A program made the position numbers and the translations under genes. Shown piece after piece: positions 1 through 5,586 of a stretch of 8,478 nt of DNA. How positions within the stretch are numbered: position 1 is the stretch's first letter; every line of letters begins with the position of its first letter. The DNA is taken from positions 1 to 8,478 of the forward strand of contig CAZNQW010000173.1 in assembly GCA_964575225.1 (NCBI GenBank), given 5' to 3'. The stretch is from CAZNQW01 sp964575225 (lineage in GTDB: Bacteria; Chloroflexota; Anaerolineae; JAAYZQ01). The notes under the pieces were generated by a model. The model did no database searches, was not told the origin of the DNA, and worked only from the letters and a program-made list of their open reading frames with translations.

Positions 1-48
1 CCACCACCCTATCCTACACTCTTTCCCTACACGACGCTCTTCCGATCT
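1..48. other. Illumina TruSeq adapter (assembly artefact)
   Basis: Bases 15-48 match the end of the Illumina universal/TruSeq read-1 adapter exactly, starting TACACTCTTTCCCTACACGA and finishing in CGATCT. Bases 1-14 look like a corrupted continuation of the P5 flow-cell oligonucleotide: CCACCACC at 1-8 resembles its CGACCACC, and the rest diverges. None of this is genomic, so native sequence begins at about base 49. The adapter reads into moaC on the minus strand and creates the false carboxy-terminal residues DRKSVV followed by a stop. Confidence 0.97.
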
Positions 49-302
49 ACCGATAGATGGGTGAGCAGGAGGGGATGGCACATGGGGATCAGCTCGTGGG
101 TGCGCTTGGCGGCCTGGATGCCGGCGATCTGGGCCACGGTCAGCACGTCGCCCTTTTTCAGGGCGTTGGCCTGGATGAGGGCCAGGGTTTGGGGCTGCAT
201 GGTCACGCGCCCCCGGGCGATGGCCACCCGCTCGGTGTCGGCTTTGGCGCCCACGTCCACCATGCGCGCCCGTCCCTGTTCGTCTGTGTGCGACAGTTCC
301 AT
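49..302 (-). CDS. moaC: MoaC, cyclic pyranopterin monophosphate synthase (3'-truncated)
   Basis: MoaC acts with MoaA in the first stage of molybdenum/tungsten cofactor synthesis. It converts the MoaA product 3',8-cyclo-7,8-dihydro-GTP into cyclic pyranopterin monophosphate in the cytoplasm. The visible N-terminal half has family hallmarks: MVDVGAKADTERVA at residues 14-27, KKGDVLTVAQIAGIQAAKRT at about 49-68, and LIPMCHPL at 71-78 with the conserved Cys75-His76. About 85 native residues remain of the roughly 160 usual. The rest is lost at the contig edge, where adapter sequence supplies a spurious stop. The ATG at 302 has a GGAGG ribosome binding site five bases upstream. It lies 24 bases after the moaA stop, so the two genes almost certainly form one operon. 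Confidence 0.95.
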
Positions 303-306
303 CGAA

Positions 307-312
307 TCCTCC
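307..312 (-). promoter_or_regulatory. Ribosome binding site of moaC
   Basis: On the minus strand GGAGGA lies four bases before the moaC ATG, in the short moaA-moaC gap. It supports the start at 302 and independent translation initiation within the operon. Confidence 0.7.
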
Positions 313-326
313 GGGTACCCTTGGCC

Positions 327-1313
327 CTATCCTCCGATCTGGGACATGTTGCGATCGTGGGGAGAGAGGGCCTCTTCCAGGTGGTGGTGTTGCGGCTTGC
401 TGTGGATGGCCTGAATCAGCAGATCCTTGATCGTCTCCATACCCGCACCCGCTCGCAGCGGTTCCATTAGATCGATTTCCCGATCGCTGAGCAGGCAGGG
501 GCGCAGGCGGCCGTCGGCGGTCAGGCGCAAGCGATTGCAGGTGGGACAGAAATGGTCGCTCAAGGCGCCGATAAAGCCGATGGTGCCCTGGGCGCCCGGC
601 GTCTGATAGTAGCGGGCGGGGCCGTTTCCCCGGGGGCCGTGAACCGCTTGAAGTGGACCCCATTCGCTTTCGATCCGGGCTCGCACCTCGGGGAGGGGCA
701 CGATTCGCTCCCGAGCCCAGTCGGCGTTGGCGCCGATGGGCATCAACTCGATAAAACGCACATGCCATCCGTCGGTCTGCGTTTTGCGGGCAAAATCGAC
801 GACCTCGTCTTCGTTCAAGCCACGGACGACCACGACGTTGAACTTGATGGGCGTGAGGCCGGCGGCCTGGGCTGCGGCGATTCCGGCCCAGACGTCGTCC
901 AGGTGGCCGCAGCGCGTGATGGTGGCATAGCGATTGGGGTCAAAAGTATCGAGGCTGATGTTGACGCGGTGAAGGCCGGCATCGGCTAGCGTCTGGGCGT
1001 GGCGGGCCAGCAGGGTGGCGTTGGTCGTCATCGAGATTTCTTCGATGCCGGGGATGGCGGCCATCATTCCCACAAACTCGCTCAGCCCCAGCCGGGTGAG
1101 GGGCTCGCCGCCGGTCAACCGCACTTTGCTGATCCCGATCTCGGTGGCGGCGCGGATGACCAGCGCCAGTTCCTCGTACCGCAGCATGGCCTCGTGGGCT
1201 TGCTTTTCCACGCCCTGGGGGGGCATGCAGTAGACGCAGCGCAAATTGCAGCGGTCGGTCACCGACACGCGCAAATAGTTGATGGTGCGCGCAAAATCGT
1301 CTTGATAGGGCAA
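327..1313 (-). CDS. moaA: MoaA, GTP 3',8-cyclase (radical SAM)
   Basis: MoaA is a radical S-adenosylmethionine enzyme that rearranges GTP to 3',8-cyclo-7,8-dihydro-GTP, the first committed step of molybdopterin (and hence tungstopterin) synthesis. The 328-residue length is normal. The N-terminal CNLRCVYC (Cys22, Cys26, Cys29) binds the SAM-reducing 4Fe-4S cluster, and RLTGGEP follows at 65-71. A second cluster site is formed by Cys256, Cys259 (FCPTCNRLRLT) and Cys273. The chain ends in the conserved di-glycine tail (RNMSQIGG). The start is TTG, supported by GGAAGGAG about nine bases upstream and by the family N-terminus (D..RTINYLRVSVTDRCN). No in-frame ATG fits. It is transcribed from the promoter at 1428-1456 and followed closely by moaC. 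Confidence 0.97.
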   Translation of the reverse strand: MPYQDDFARTINYLRVSVTDRCNLRCVYCMPPQGVEKQAHEAMLRYEELALVIRAATEIGISKVRLTGGEPLTRLGLSEFVGMMAAIPGIEEISMTTNATLLARHAQTLADAGLHRVNISLDTFDPNRYATITRCGHLDDVWAGIAAAQAAGLTPIKFNVVVVRGLNEDEVVDFARKTQTDGWHVRFIELMPIGANADWARERIVPLPEVRARIESEWGPLQAVHGPRGNGPARYYQTPGAQGTIGFIGALSDHFCPTCNRLRLTADGRLRPCLLSDREIDLMEPLRAGAGMETIKDLLIQAIHSKPQHHHLEEALSPHDRNMSQIGG

Positions 1314-1323
1314 GGGACTCGTC

Positions 1324-1330
1324 TCCTTCC
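1324..1330 (-). promoter_or_regulatory. Ribosome binding site of moaA (decides TTG start)
   Basis: The minus strand reads GGAAGGAG ending ten bases before TTG at 1313. With no ATG or GTG near, this strong Shine-Dalgarno sequence is the main argument for the TTG start. Confidence 0.7.
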
Positions 1331-1353
1331 AGGGCCCAATCAGCCCGCTCCAC

Positions 1354-1416
1354 TGGCGATGCTCGCCTGTGTGTTCAGACGCGGTATGCCTCTGCTCTTC
1401 CGGTGGCCCATCGCCA
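1354..1416 (-). other. Inverted repeat in the moaA leader
   Basis: TGGCGATG (1354-1361) and CATCGCCA (1409-1416) form a perfect 8-bp inverted repeat 47 bases apart, within the roughly 105-nt untranslated leader expected from the moaA promoter. It could close a structured leader. The enclosed sequence does not resemble the tup leader, so I do not call it a riboswitch. Confidence 0.35.
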
Positions 1417-1427
1417 ACGGGTGCACC

Positions 1428-1456
1428 ATTCTACCCCACCTGGCATAAAAGATCAA
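1428..1456 (-). promoter_or_regulatory. Sigma-70-type promoter of moaA-moaC
   Basis: On the minus strand TTGATC (1456-1451) and TAGAAT (1433-1428) are separated by exactly 17 bases, matching four and five positions of the -35 and -10 consensus. Transcription would begin near 1421 and give a leader of about 107 nt before the moaA TTG. Nothing else upstream of moaA looks as good. Confidence 0.65.
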
Positions 1457-1497
1457 ATGCCCCACCGGACGCCGTTGGGCATCAAGGCACGTATAGG

Positions 1498-1525
1498 GTA
1501 AGGGCGACGCATGCGTCGCCCTTAC
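1498..1525. repeat. 28-bp perfect palindrome, GACGCATGCGTC family
   Basis: GTAAGGGCGACGCA is followed immediately by its exact reverse complement TGCGTCGCCCTTAC. The core GCGACGCATGCGTCGC recurs at 1587-1602. Confidence 0.85.
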
Positions 1526-1557
1526 AGGATCTGGCCTCGGAGCGCGCGTTTTGGAGT

Positions 1558-1575
1558 GCGGCGCCTTGGCGCCGC
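1558..1575. repeat. Hairpin repeat GCGGCGCC-TT-GGCGCCGC
   Basis: Two perfect 8-base arms are separated by TT. The flanks GGAGT upstream and TATGGAATCG downstream belong to the same compound element, which continues into the palindrome at 1587-1602. Confidence 0.8.
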
Positions 1576-1576
1576 T

Positions 1577-1619
1577 ATGGAATCGAGCGACGCATGCGTC
1601 GCCCCTGCAGGTGGTCGCC
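1577..1619 (+). repeat. 43-bp direct repeat copy 1 (with palindrome 1587-1602)
   Basis: It starts ATGGAATCG and ends GTCGCC and aligns without gaps to 1746-1788, with 33 of 43 bases identical by hand count. The perfect 16-bp palindrome GCGACGCATGCGTCGC occupies 1587-1602. Most differences from copy 2 fall in the palindrome arms while the flanks are conserved. Confidence 0.75.
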
Positions 1620-1679
1620 CGAGCCCCGGTCGTCTCTCACGCGGAAAGTGGGGCCCATGGACGTAGCGCGGGTATGGTA

Positions 1680-1702
1680 CGGGCAGGTTTCAAACCTGCC
1701 CG
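1680..1702. repeat. 23-bp palindrome, GGTTTCAAACC family
   Basis: Arms CGGGCAGGTTT and AAACCTGCCCG are perfect complements around a central C. A sister copy lies at 8413-8433 with one arm pair changed from A-T to G-C, so the pairing is preserved. Confidence 0.85.
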
Positions 1703-1745
1703 CACAGGATCGGGCCGCTGCCGCGCCATCTCCAGAAGCGGGTTC

Positions 1746-1788
1746 ATGGAATCGGGTGCGGCATGCCGTGCTCCTGCTGGTTGTCGCC
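1746..1788 (+). repeat. 43-bp direct repeat copy 2 (with hairpin 1756-1771)
   Basis: This is the partner of 1577-1619. Here the internal stem is GTGCGG CATG CCGTGC, which still pairs fully if two G-U pairs are allowed. Its core CGGCATGCCG is the core of the 22-bp palindrome at 5565-5586. Confidence 0.7.
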
Positions 1789-1819
1789 TGGACAGGCTCC
1801 ATTCTCGCTTGGGATGCTT

Positions 1820-1848
1820 TTGACAATACACCAAGGCTGTGCTATACT
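1820..1848 (+). promoter_or_regulatory. Sigma-70-type promoter of the tup operon
   Basis: TTGACA (1820-1825) and TATACT (1843-1848) are separated by exactly 17 bases, and TGC directly before the -10 gives an extended -10 element. This is close to a perfect housekeeping promoter. Transcription should start near 1855, far upstream of the tupB coding region, leaving a leader of more than 300 nt that contains the structured element and terminator described next. Confidence 0.85.
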
Positions 1849-1878
1849 CACCCCAGTACTTGAACAGCATGATACTGC

Positions 1879-2024
1879 ATCTCCGAGTTTCGTGGCCTAA
1901 GGGTTTGTTATACGGTGCTATGTGGGAGCCCAACGAGCTTATGGCGCGTGACCGGTAGGGTGTGGCTGGAAACGGCCATGCCTCCCAGGATAGGAAAGGG
2001 GATGTGCCGATGAGTGTGGTGGAT
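1879..2024 (+). ncRNA. Structured leader RNA, candidate Moco/Tuco riboswitch
   Basis: The leader folds by hand into several helices. A closing stem could form between ATCTCC (1879-1884) and GGTGGAT (2018-2024, one bulge). A long irregular hairpin pairs GGCCTAAG (1894-1901) with CTTATGGCGC (1938-1947); inside it GTT/AAC, GG/CC and GCT/AGC pair. A 10-bp helix at 1959-1982 is capped by a GAAA tetraloop (1969-1972). It is followed by the unpaired-looking, riboswitch-like segments CCTCCC (1981-1986), GGAAAGGGG (1993-2001) and GCCGATGAG (2006-2014). The setting fits the Moco RNA class (Rfam RF01055): strong promoter upstream, intrinsic terminator immediately after the closing stem, and a tungstate importer downstream. 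That class is known to control Mo/W transport and cofactor genes. Recognition is from architecture and remembered motifs, not from a model search; another leader RNA class is possible. Confidence 0.55.
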
Positions 2025-2050
2025 AGGCGTCTCCTTGAGACGCCTTTTCT
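2025..2050 (+). terminator. Intrinsic terminator in the tup leader (attenuator)
   Basis: AGGCGTCTC (2025-2033) and GAGACGCCT (2037-2045) pair perfectly over nine bases around a CTT loop, followed by TTTTCT. It lies between the promoter at 1820-1848 and tupB and directly abuts the leader closing stem. It can therefore only act as a conditional terminator of the operon. Confidence 0.88.
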
Positions 2051-2170
2051 ATTCCCTCCCCACTCAGGTTCGGTAAGGCAGCGCCTTCTTTCCAGGGTGC
2101 TGTTTTCGTTTTTGGGGTAGAGTTTGAAGGATGCTGCGACCCACCAGCCAGCGTCGAGACCGCCTGCGGG

Positions 2171-2941
2171 TTGCGCTTGCACGGGGCGCGCCTCGGTGCC
2201 TTTGACGCTCAGAACAAGGAGGCCCTCATAGACGAGATCTGGCGTGGCCTGATGGAGGCCTTTCGTTTAATCGCCGTTCGCGATCCGGCGCTGTTCGAGA
2301 TTGTGAGCCTGTCGCTGCAAGTGTCGGGCATTGCCCTGGTCTTTGCCACCCTGGTGGGCATCCCCCTGGGGGCGGCCATGGGGCTGAACCGCTTTGTAGG
2401 ACGGCGCCTGGTCATCGCCCTCTTGTACACGGGCATGGGCTTTCCGCCGGTGGTGGTGGGCCTGTTCGTCTATCTGATGCTGTCGCGCAGCGGGCCTTTA
2501 GGCCAGCTCAACTGGACGGCGATCCCCGAGCTATTTACGCCGGGGGCGATGGTGGTGGCCCAAACCATTATTTCGTTTCCGCTGGTGGCGGGCTTTACCA
2601 TGGCGGCCGTCATGGGCGTGGAACCCCAGTTGCGCCTGCAGGTCGAGTCGCTGGGAGCCACTGGCTGGCAGACCTCGGTGGCCATCCTGCGCGAGGCCCA
2701 GGTGGGGGTCATCGTGTCGGTCATCGCCGGGTTTGGCAGCATCATTTCCGAGGTGGGCGCGGTGATGATGGTCGGCGGCAACATCGAGAATCGCACGCGG
2801 GTGCTGACCACGGCCATCGTGCTCGAAACGCGCAAAGGCAACTGGGATCTGGCCATCGCCATCGGCGTCATCCTGCTGGGCATTTCCTTTGTGACCAACG
2901 TGGCCATGTTGATGCTGCAGGGAAGGACCTTTGACGAATGA
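2171..2941 (+). CDS. tupB: TupB, tungstate ABC transporter permease
   Basis: TupB is the membrane subunit of the TupABC importer, which moves tungstate (or related oxyanion) across the cytoplasmic membrane. The frame encodes a hydrophobic protein with about five membrane segments (first near residues 46-70, last near 227-250). It also has the ABC-permease coupling loop around 159-197 (ESLGATGWQT ... GFGSIISEVG). Assignment to Tup rests on the adjoining TupA and on the family pattern (GIPLGAAMGLNRF, GMGFPPVVVGL). The coordinates give the longest frame, from TTG at 2171, but the start is doubtful. The only strong ribosome binding site, AAGGAGG at 2216-2222, lies inside this frame. The family N-terminus begins near DEIWRGLMEAF, so translation probably starts at the ATA codon 2228 or at ATG 2252. 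It overlaps tupC by four bases. Confidence 0.9.
   Translation: MRLHGARLGAFDAQNKEALIDEIWRGLMEAFRLIAVRDPALFEIVSLSLQVSGIALVFATLVGIPLGAAMGLNRFVGRRLVIALLYTGMGFPPVVVGLFVYLMLSRSGPLGQLNWTAIPELFTPGAMVVAQTIISFPLVAGFTMAAVMGVEPQLRLQVESLGATGWQTSVAILREAQVGVIVSVIAGFGSIISEVGAVMMVGGNIENRTRVLTTAIVLETRKGNWDLAIAIGVILLGISFVTNVAMLMLQGRTFDE
2216..2222 (+). promoter_or_regulatory. Strong ribosome binding site inside the long tupB frame
   Basis: AAGGAGG is a full Shine-Dalgarno sequence. Five bases downstream, in the tupB frame, is ATA (2228-2230), exactly where a start codon is expected. No ATG, GTG or TTG lies at a normal distance. Confidence 0.65.
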
Positions 2942-3669
2942 GCGAGTTTATCTACCGGCTGCAGAACGTGACCAAGTGCTACGAAGGCCGGTGTGTGTTG
3001 CAGGTGGACCATCTCAAGGTGCAGCGGGGCGAGATCTTTGCTTTGGTGGGCCCCAGCGGCGCGGGCAAGAGCACGCTCCTGCGCCTGCTTAATTTCCTGG
3101 AGGCGCCGACGGAAGGGCGAATCCGCTTTTTCGAGGCCGAGTTTGACGCCGATCATCCTATGCCCATGGACCATCGCCGCAAAGTGACGACGGTCTTTCA
3201 ACGGCCTCTGCTTCTCAATCGAACGGTGCGGGCGAACGTGCTGTATGGCCTGCAACTGCGAAGCCAGCGCAACTCGGACCACCAGGTTGAAGCAGCCCTG
3301 GAGCAGGTGGGCCTGTTGCACCTGGCCCGGCAGCGGGCCAAGACCCTTTCGGGCGGCGAGGCGCAGCGGGTGGCCCTGGCGCGGGCCATCGTGTTGCAAC
3401 CCGAGGTGCTGCTCCTGGATGAACCGACGGCCAACCTGGACCCCTACAACATTGGCCTGATCGAGGACATTGTGAGCGATCTGAACCAGGAGCACGGCAC
3501 GACGCTGGTGTTGGTCACCCACAACGTGTTTCAGGCCAAGCGATTGGCCCATCGGGTGGGCTTGATGTTGGAGGGCCACCTGATCGAAGTGGCCGACGTG
3601 GCTACCTTTTTTGACGCGCCGCGAGACTCGCGCACGGCGGCTTTTGCGCGGGGGGAGATGGTGTACTAG
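2938..3669 (+). CDS. tupC: TupC, tungstate ABC transporter ATPase
   Basis: This is the ATP-hydrolysing subunit of the tungstate importer, peripheral to the inner face of the membrane. All ABC motifs are present in its 243 residues: Walker A GPSGAGKST (38-46), Q-loop Gln88 in FQRP, signature LSGGEAQRVALARA (137-150), Walker B VLLLDE (157-162) with D-loop NLD, and H-loop His195 (VTHN). It is a short single-domain ATPase without the regulatory TOBE extension found in ModC. This, with its neighbours, favours TupC over ModC. The ATG overlaps the tupB stop (ATGA at 2938-2941), which indicates translational coupling. GGAAGGA at 2921-2927 serves as ribosome binding site. tupA follows after about 70 bases. 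Confidence 0.93.
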   Translation: MSEFIYRLQNVTKCYEGRCVLQVDHLKVQRGEIFALVGPSGAGKSTLLRLLNFLEAPTEGRIRFFEAEFDADHPMPMDHRRKVTTVFQRPLLLNRTVRANVLYGLQLRSQRNSDHQVEAALEQVGLLHLARQRAKTLSGGEAQRVALARAIVLQPEVLLLDEPTANLDPYNIGLIEDIVSDLNQEHGTTLVLVTHNVFQAKRLAHRVGLMLEGHLIEVADVATFFDAPRDSRTAAFARGEMVY

Positions 3670-3726
3670 ACGCTGTTTGTCCGATAGAGTGCGGCAAGGG
3701 CCGTACAGATCAAATAGAAGGAAAAT

Positions 3727-3732
3727 AGGAGG
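3727..3732 (+). promoter_or_regulatory. Ribosome binding site of tupA (favours second ATG)
   Basis: AGGAGG lies three bases before the ATG at 3736 and six before the ATG at 3739. The second spacing is normal, so MKKIVSLL at 3739 is the likelier start. Confidence 0.7.
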
Positions 3733-3738
3733 AGTATG

Positions 3739-5469
3739 ATGAAAAAGATTGTTTCGCTGTTGAGCTTGCTCATCCTGGTGATGAGCCTGGTGGTGGGTTG
3801 TGGCCCCACGCCTGAACCCACGGCAGCCCCGCCCGAGCCGACGGCGGTGCCGGCCGAGCCTACGGCTGCCCCGCCCGAGCCCACCGAGGTGCCGCCGGAA
3901 CCGACCGCCGTCCCGGCCGAGCCCACGGCCGAGCCTGAAGCGGTTGGAGAAAAGATCATCCTGGCGACGACGACCAGCACGCAGGACTCGGGCCTGTTGG
4001 ACGTGATCCTGCCCGATTTCACAGACAAGACCGGGGTCGAGGTGGACGTGATCGCCGTGGGCACGGGCCAGGCCCTGCAATTGGGTGAGGACGGCAACGC
4101 CGATGTGCTGCTGGTCCACGCCCGGGCCCTGGAAGATGCCTTCATGGATGAGGGCCACGGCGTCCGGCGCGAAGATGTGATGTATAACGATTTCATCATT
4201 GCGGGTCCTGCCAGCGACCCGGCAGGGATCAAAGGTGGGTCGGACGCTGCGGCGGCCTTGACGGCCATTGCCGAGGCGGAGGCGCCCTTTGTGTCGCGAG
4301 GCGACGAGTCGGGCACGCACACCAAGGAGAAATCGTTGTGGACGGCGGCCGGCATCGAACCGGCGGGCGATTGGTACATCTCGGCCGGGCAGGGGATGGG
4401 CGATGTGCTGACCATGGCCGACGAGATGGAAGGCTACACCCTGACCGACCGGGCCACGTATCTGGCCATGCTGTTGGAAGGGCTTGGTCTGGAGATCGCA
4501 ACTGAGGGCGATCCGGTGCTGTTCAACCCCTACGGGGTGATCGCCGTCAACCCGGACAAGAACGAAAACATCAAGAATGACCTAGCCAACGAATTCATCG
4601 ACTGGCTGGTGTCGCTGCCCACCCAGGAGCTGATCAGCGAATTCGGCGTACCCGAGTTCGGCGCGCCCCTCTTTACGCCTGATTCCACCGCCTGGCGGGA
4701 AGCTCATCCTGCCGAAGAGGCCGGCGCGGGCGCCGCGCTCAAGATGACGGGCCCTGCGGAAGAGATCTCTTGGACGGAAGAGGAACTGAAGGCCCTGGGC
4801 ACCATCGACGTCGATTATACCGACAAGGATGGTGTGACCACCACCTACACCGGCGTTCCCTTTAGCGCGCTGCTGGCGCTCACGTCTGCCGGCGAAGGGG
4901 CCACTCTGATGCTGGTGGCGGGCGATGGCTACAGCGCCGAAATCGCCCTGGCCGACGTGCAGGCCTGCGAGACCTGCATCGTGGCCTTTGATCCTGAGGG
5001 CGGCCTGCGCTCGGTCATGCCAGAGCAGTCGGGCAAGGTCCAGGTGAAGAATCTGGTCGAGATCCAGATCGTGGGCGGCGCGGCCGCCGAGGCGCCTGCT
5101 GGCGGCATCCCCGAAGGGGCCGCGCTCAAAATCACGGGCAAGGTGGACCAGGAGATCGGCTGGCTCGAAGAGGATGTGCGGGCCATGGACGCCATCGAAG
5201 TCGAGTCCACCAACAGCAAGGGCGTGACCGATACCTACACCGGCGTTCTGCTGAGCACGCTGTTGGAGATGGCGGGTCCGGCGGCCGATGCCACCACCGT
5301 CACCTTTGTGGCCGACGACGGCTATACGGCCGAGGTGCCGCTGGCCGACCTGATGGCCTGCGAAAACTGCATCGCGTCGTTCCGCACCAACGGGGGATTC
5401 AGCACGGTGCTGCCCGAGTTCCCGGGCGCGGTCCAGGTCAAGGGTGTGATTGAGATCCAGGTCAAGTAA
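3739..5469 (+). CDS. tupA: TupA, tungstate-binding lipoprotein with two extra C-terminal domains
   Basis: TupA captures tungstate outside the membrane and delivers it to TupBC. Residue numbers count from the ATG at 3736, one more than from the preferred start. A lipoprotein signal ends in LVVGC (lipid-bearing Cys22). A Pro/Glu/Thr-rich spacer (24-68) is built from PEPTA-like units and presumably serves as a surface tether. The binding domain (about 73-320) shows the family signatures TTTSTQDSG (78-86), GTGQAL (109-114), VMYNDF (148-153) and RGDESGTHTKE (188-198). Ordinary TupA ends near the segment GAPLFTP (309-315). This protein continues for 250 residues as two related domains (334-447 and 463-576), each beginning ALKxTG and containing YTGV, DGY, a C-x2-C pair and KVQVK/AVQVK near the end. 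They resemble the sulfite-oxidase-type molybdopterin-binding fold (PF00174) but lack its metal-ligand cysteine. No promoter is seen ahead of it; it is probably the last gene of the operon. Confidence 0.93.
   Translation: MKKIVSLLSLLILVMSLVVGCGPTPEPTAAPPEPTAVPAEPTAAPPEPTEVPPEPTAVPAEPTAEPEAVGEKIILATTTSTQDSGLLDVILPDFTDKTGVEVDVIAVGTGQALQLGEDGNADVLLVHARALEDAFMDEGHGVRREDVMYNDFIIAGPASDPAGIKGGSDAAAALTAIAEAEAPFVSRGDESGTHTKEKSLWTAAGIEPAGDWYISAGQGMGDVLTMADEMEGYTLTDRATYLAMLLEGLGLEIATEGDPVLFNPYGVIAVNPDKNENIKNDLANEFIDWLVSLPTQELISEFGVPEFGAPLFTPDSTAWREAHPAEEAGAGAALKMTGPAEEISWTEEELKALGTIDVDYTDKDGVTTTYTGVPFSALLALTSAGEGATLMLVAGDGYSAEIALADVQACETCIVAFDPEGGLRSVMPEQSGKVQVKNLVEIQIVGGAAAEAPAGGIPEGAALKITGKVDQEIGWLEEDVRAMDAIEVESTNSKGVTDTYTGVLLSTLLEMAGPAADATTVTFVADDGYTAEVPLADLMACENCIASFRTNGGFSTVLPEFPGAVQVKGVIEIQVK
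4735..5076 (+). other. TupA extra domain, copy 1
   Basis: It encodes residues 334-447. Features in order are ALKMTG, SWTEEELKAL, YTGVPFSALL (371-380), GDGYSAEI (396-403), the cysteine pair CETC (411-414) and KVQVKNLVEIQIV. The order matches copy 2, so the pair arose by duplication. GVPFSALL followed by a DGY segment is typical of the sulfite-oxidase/YedY fold. Confidence 0.75.
5122..5463 (+). other. TupA extra domain, copy 2
   Basis: It encodes residues 463-576: ALKITG, GWLEEDVRAM, YTGVLLSTLL (501-510), DDGYTAEV (527-534), the cysteine pair CENC (542-545) and AVQVKGVIEIQV. A Gly/Ala-rich linker (about 448-462) joins it to copy 1. The position where catalytic members carry a cofactor-ligating cysteine reads STN or nearby residues here. 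Confidence 0.75.
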
Positions 5470-5483
5470 ACAGGCAGAGGGAG

Positions 5484-5509
5484 CCGTCGCCCCGATGGAT
5501 GGGCGGCGG
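5484..5509 (+). other. Hairpin just after tupA
   Basis: CCGTCGCCC (5484-5492) pairs with GGGCGGCGG (5501-5509) over nine positions with one G-U, around an 8-base loop, 15 bases after the tupA stop. No T tract follows, so it is at best a transcript-end stabiliser or an atypical terminator. Confidence 0.4.
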
Positions 5510-5564
5510 AGCGCTGTGCGTGGTTCGGGCCTGACCTGGGGCCTCGGGCCTGATAGTGAATCAT

Positions 5565-5586
5565 GGGGCACGGCATGCCGTGCCCC
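5565..5586. repeat. 22-bp perfect palindrome, CGGCATGCCG family
   Basis: Arms GGGGCACGGCA and TGCCGTGCCCC are exact complements. It shares core and right flank with the weaker copy at 1756-1771. Confidence 0.85.

Larger units (their letters stand above)
1457..1819. repeat. Gene-free spacer with a cluster of palindromic repeats
   Basis: This spacer between the divergent moaA and tup promoters holds no credible gene. The short reading frames across it only translate the palindromes, giving familiar spurious peptides such as ECGALAPLWN and AGFKPART. At least five palindromes of four sequence families lie here (1498-1525, 1558-1575, 1587-1602, 1680-1702, 1756-1771). The segments 1577-1619 and 1746-1788 are diverged direct copies of each other. 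The layout resembles an accumulation site for REP/MITE-like elements; no transposase is present. Confidence 0.7.

Noticed and set aside
1314..1427. moaA leader considered as a second Moco riboswitch
   Set aside because: An 8-bp inverted repeat is present, but the remaining sequence shares none of the segments seen in the tup leader and there is no terminator.
1498..1788. Clustered repeats considered as a CRISPR array
   Set aside because: Units are palindromes of several families at irregular distances, with no constant repeat-spacer pattern and no cas genes.
1369..1863. Plus-strand frames across the moaA-tup spacer
   Set aside because: They translate palindromic repeats (ECGALAPLWN, AGFKPART), have no ribosome binding site and overlap promoters.
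2075..2090. Second terminator-like hairpin (AAGGC-AGC-GCCTT) after the attenuator
   Set aside because: The stem is only five pairs and the following tract is mixed C/T.
1637..2182. Minus-strand frame of 181 codons over the tup leader
   Set aside because: It spans the promoter, structured leader and terminator of tup and has no protein-like features.
2470..4320. Long antisense reading frame (616 codons) opposite tupB, tupC and tupA
   Set aside because: It lies opposite three well-supported genes, has an Arg/His/Gln-rich composition typical of GC-rich antisense frames, and shows no family motif.
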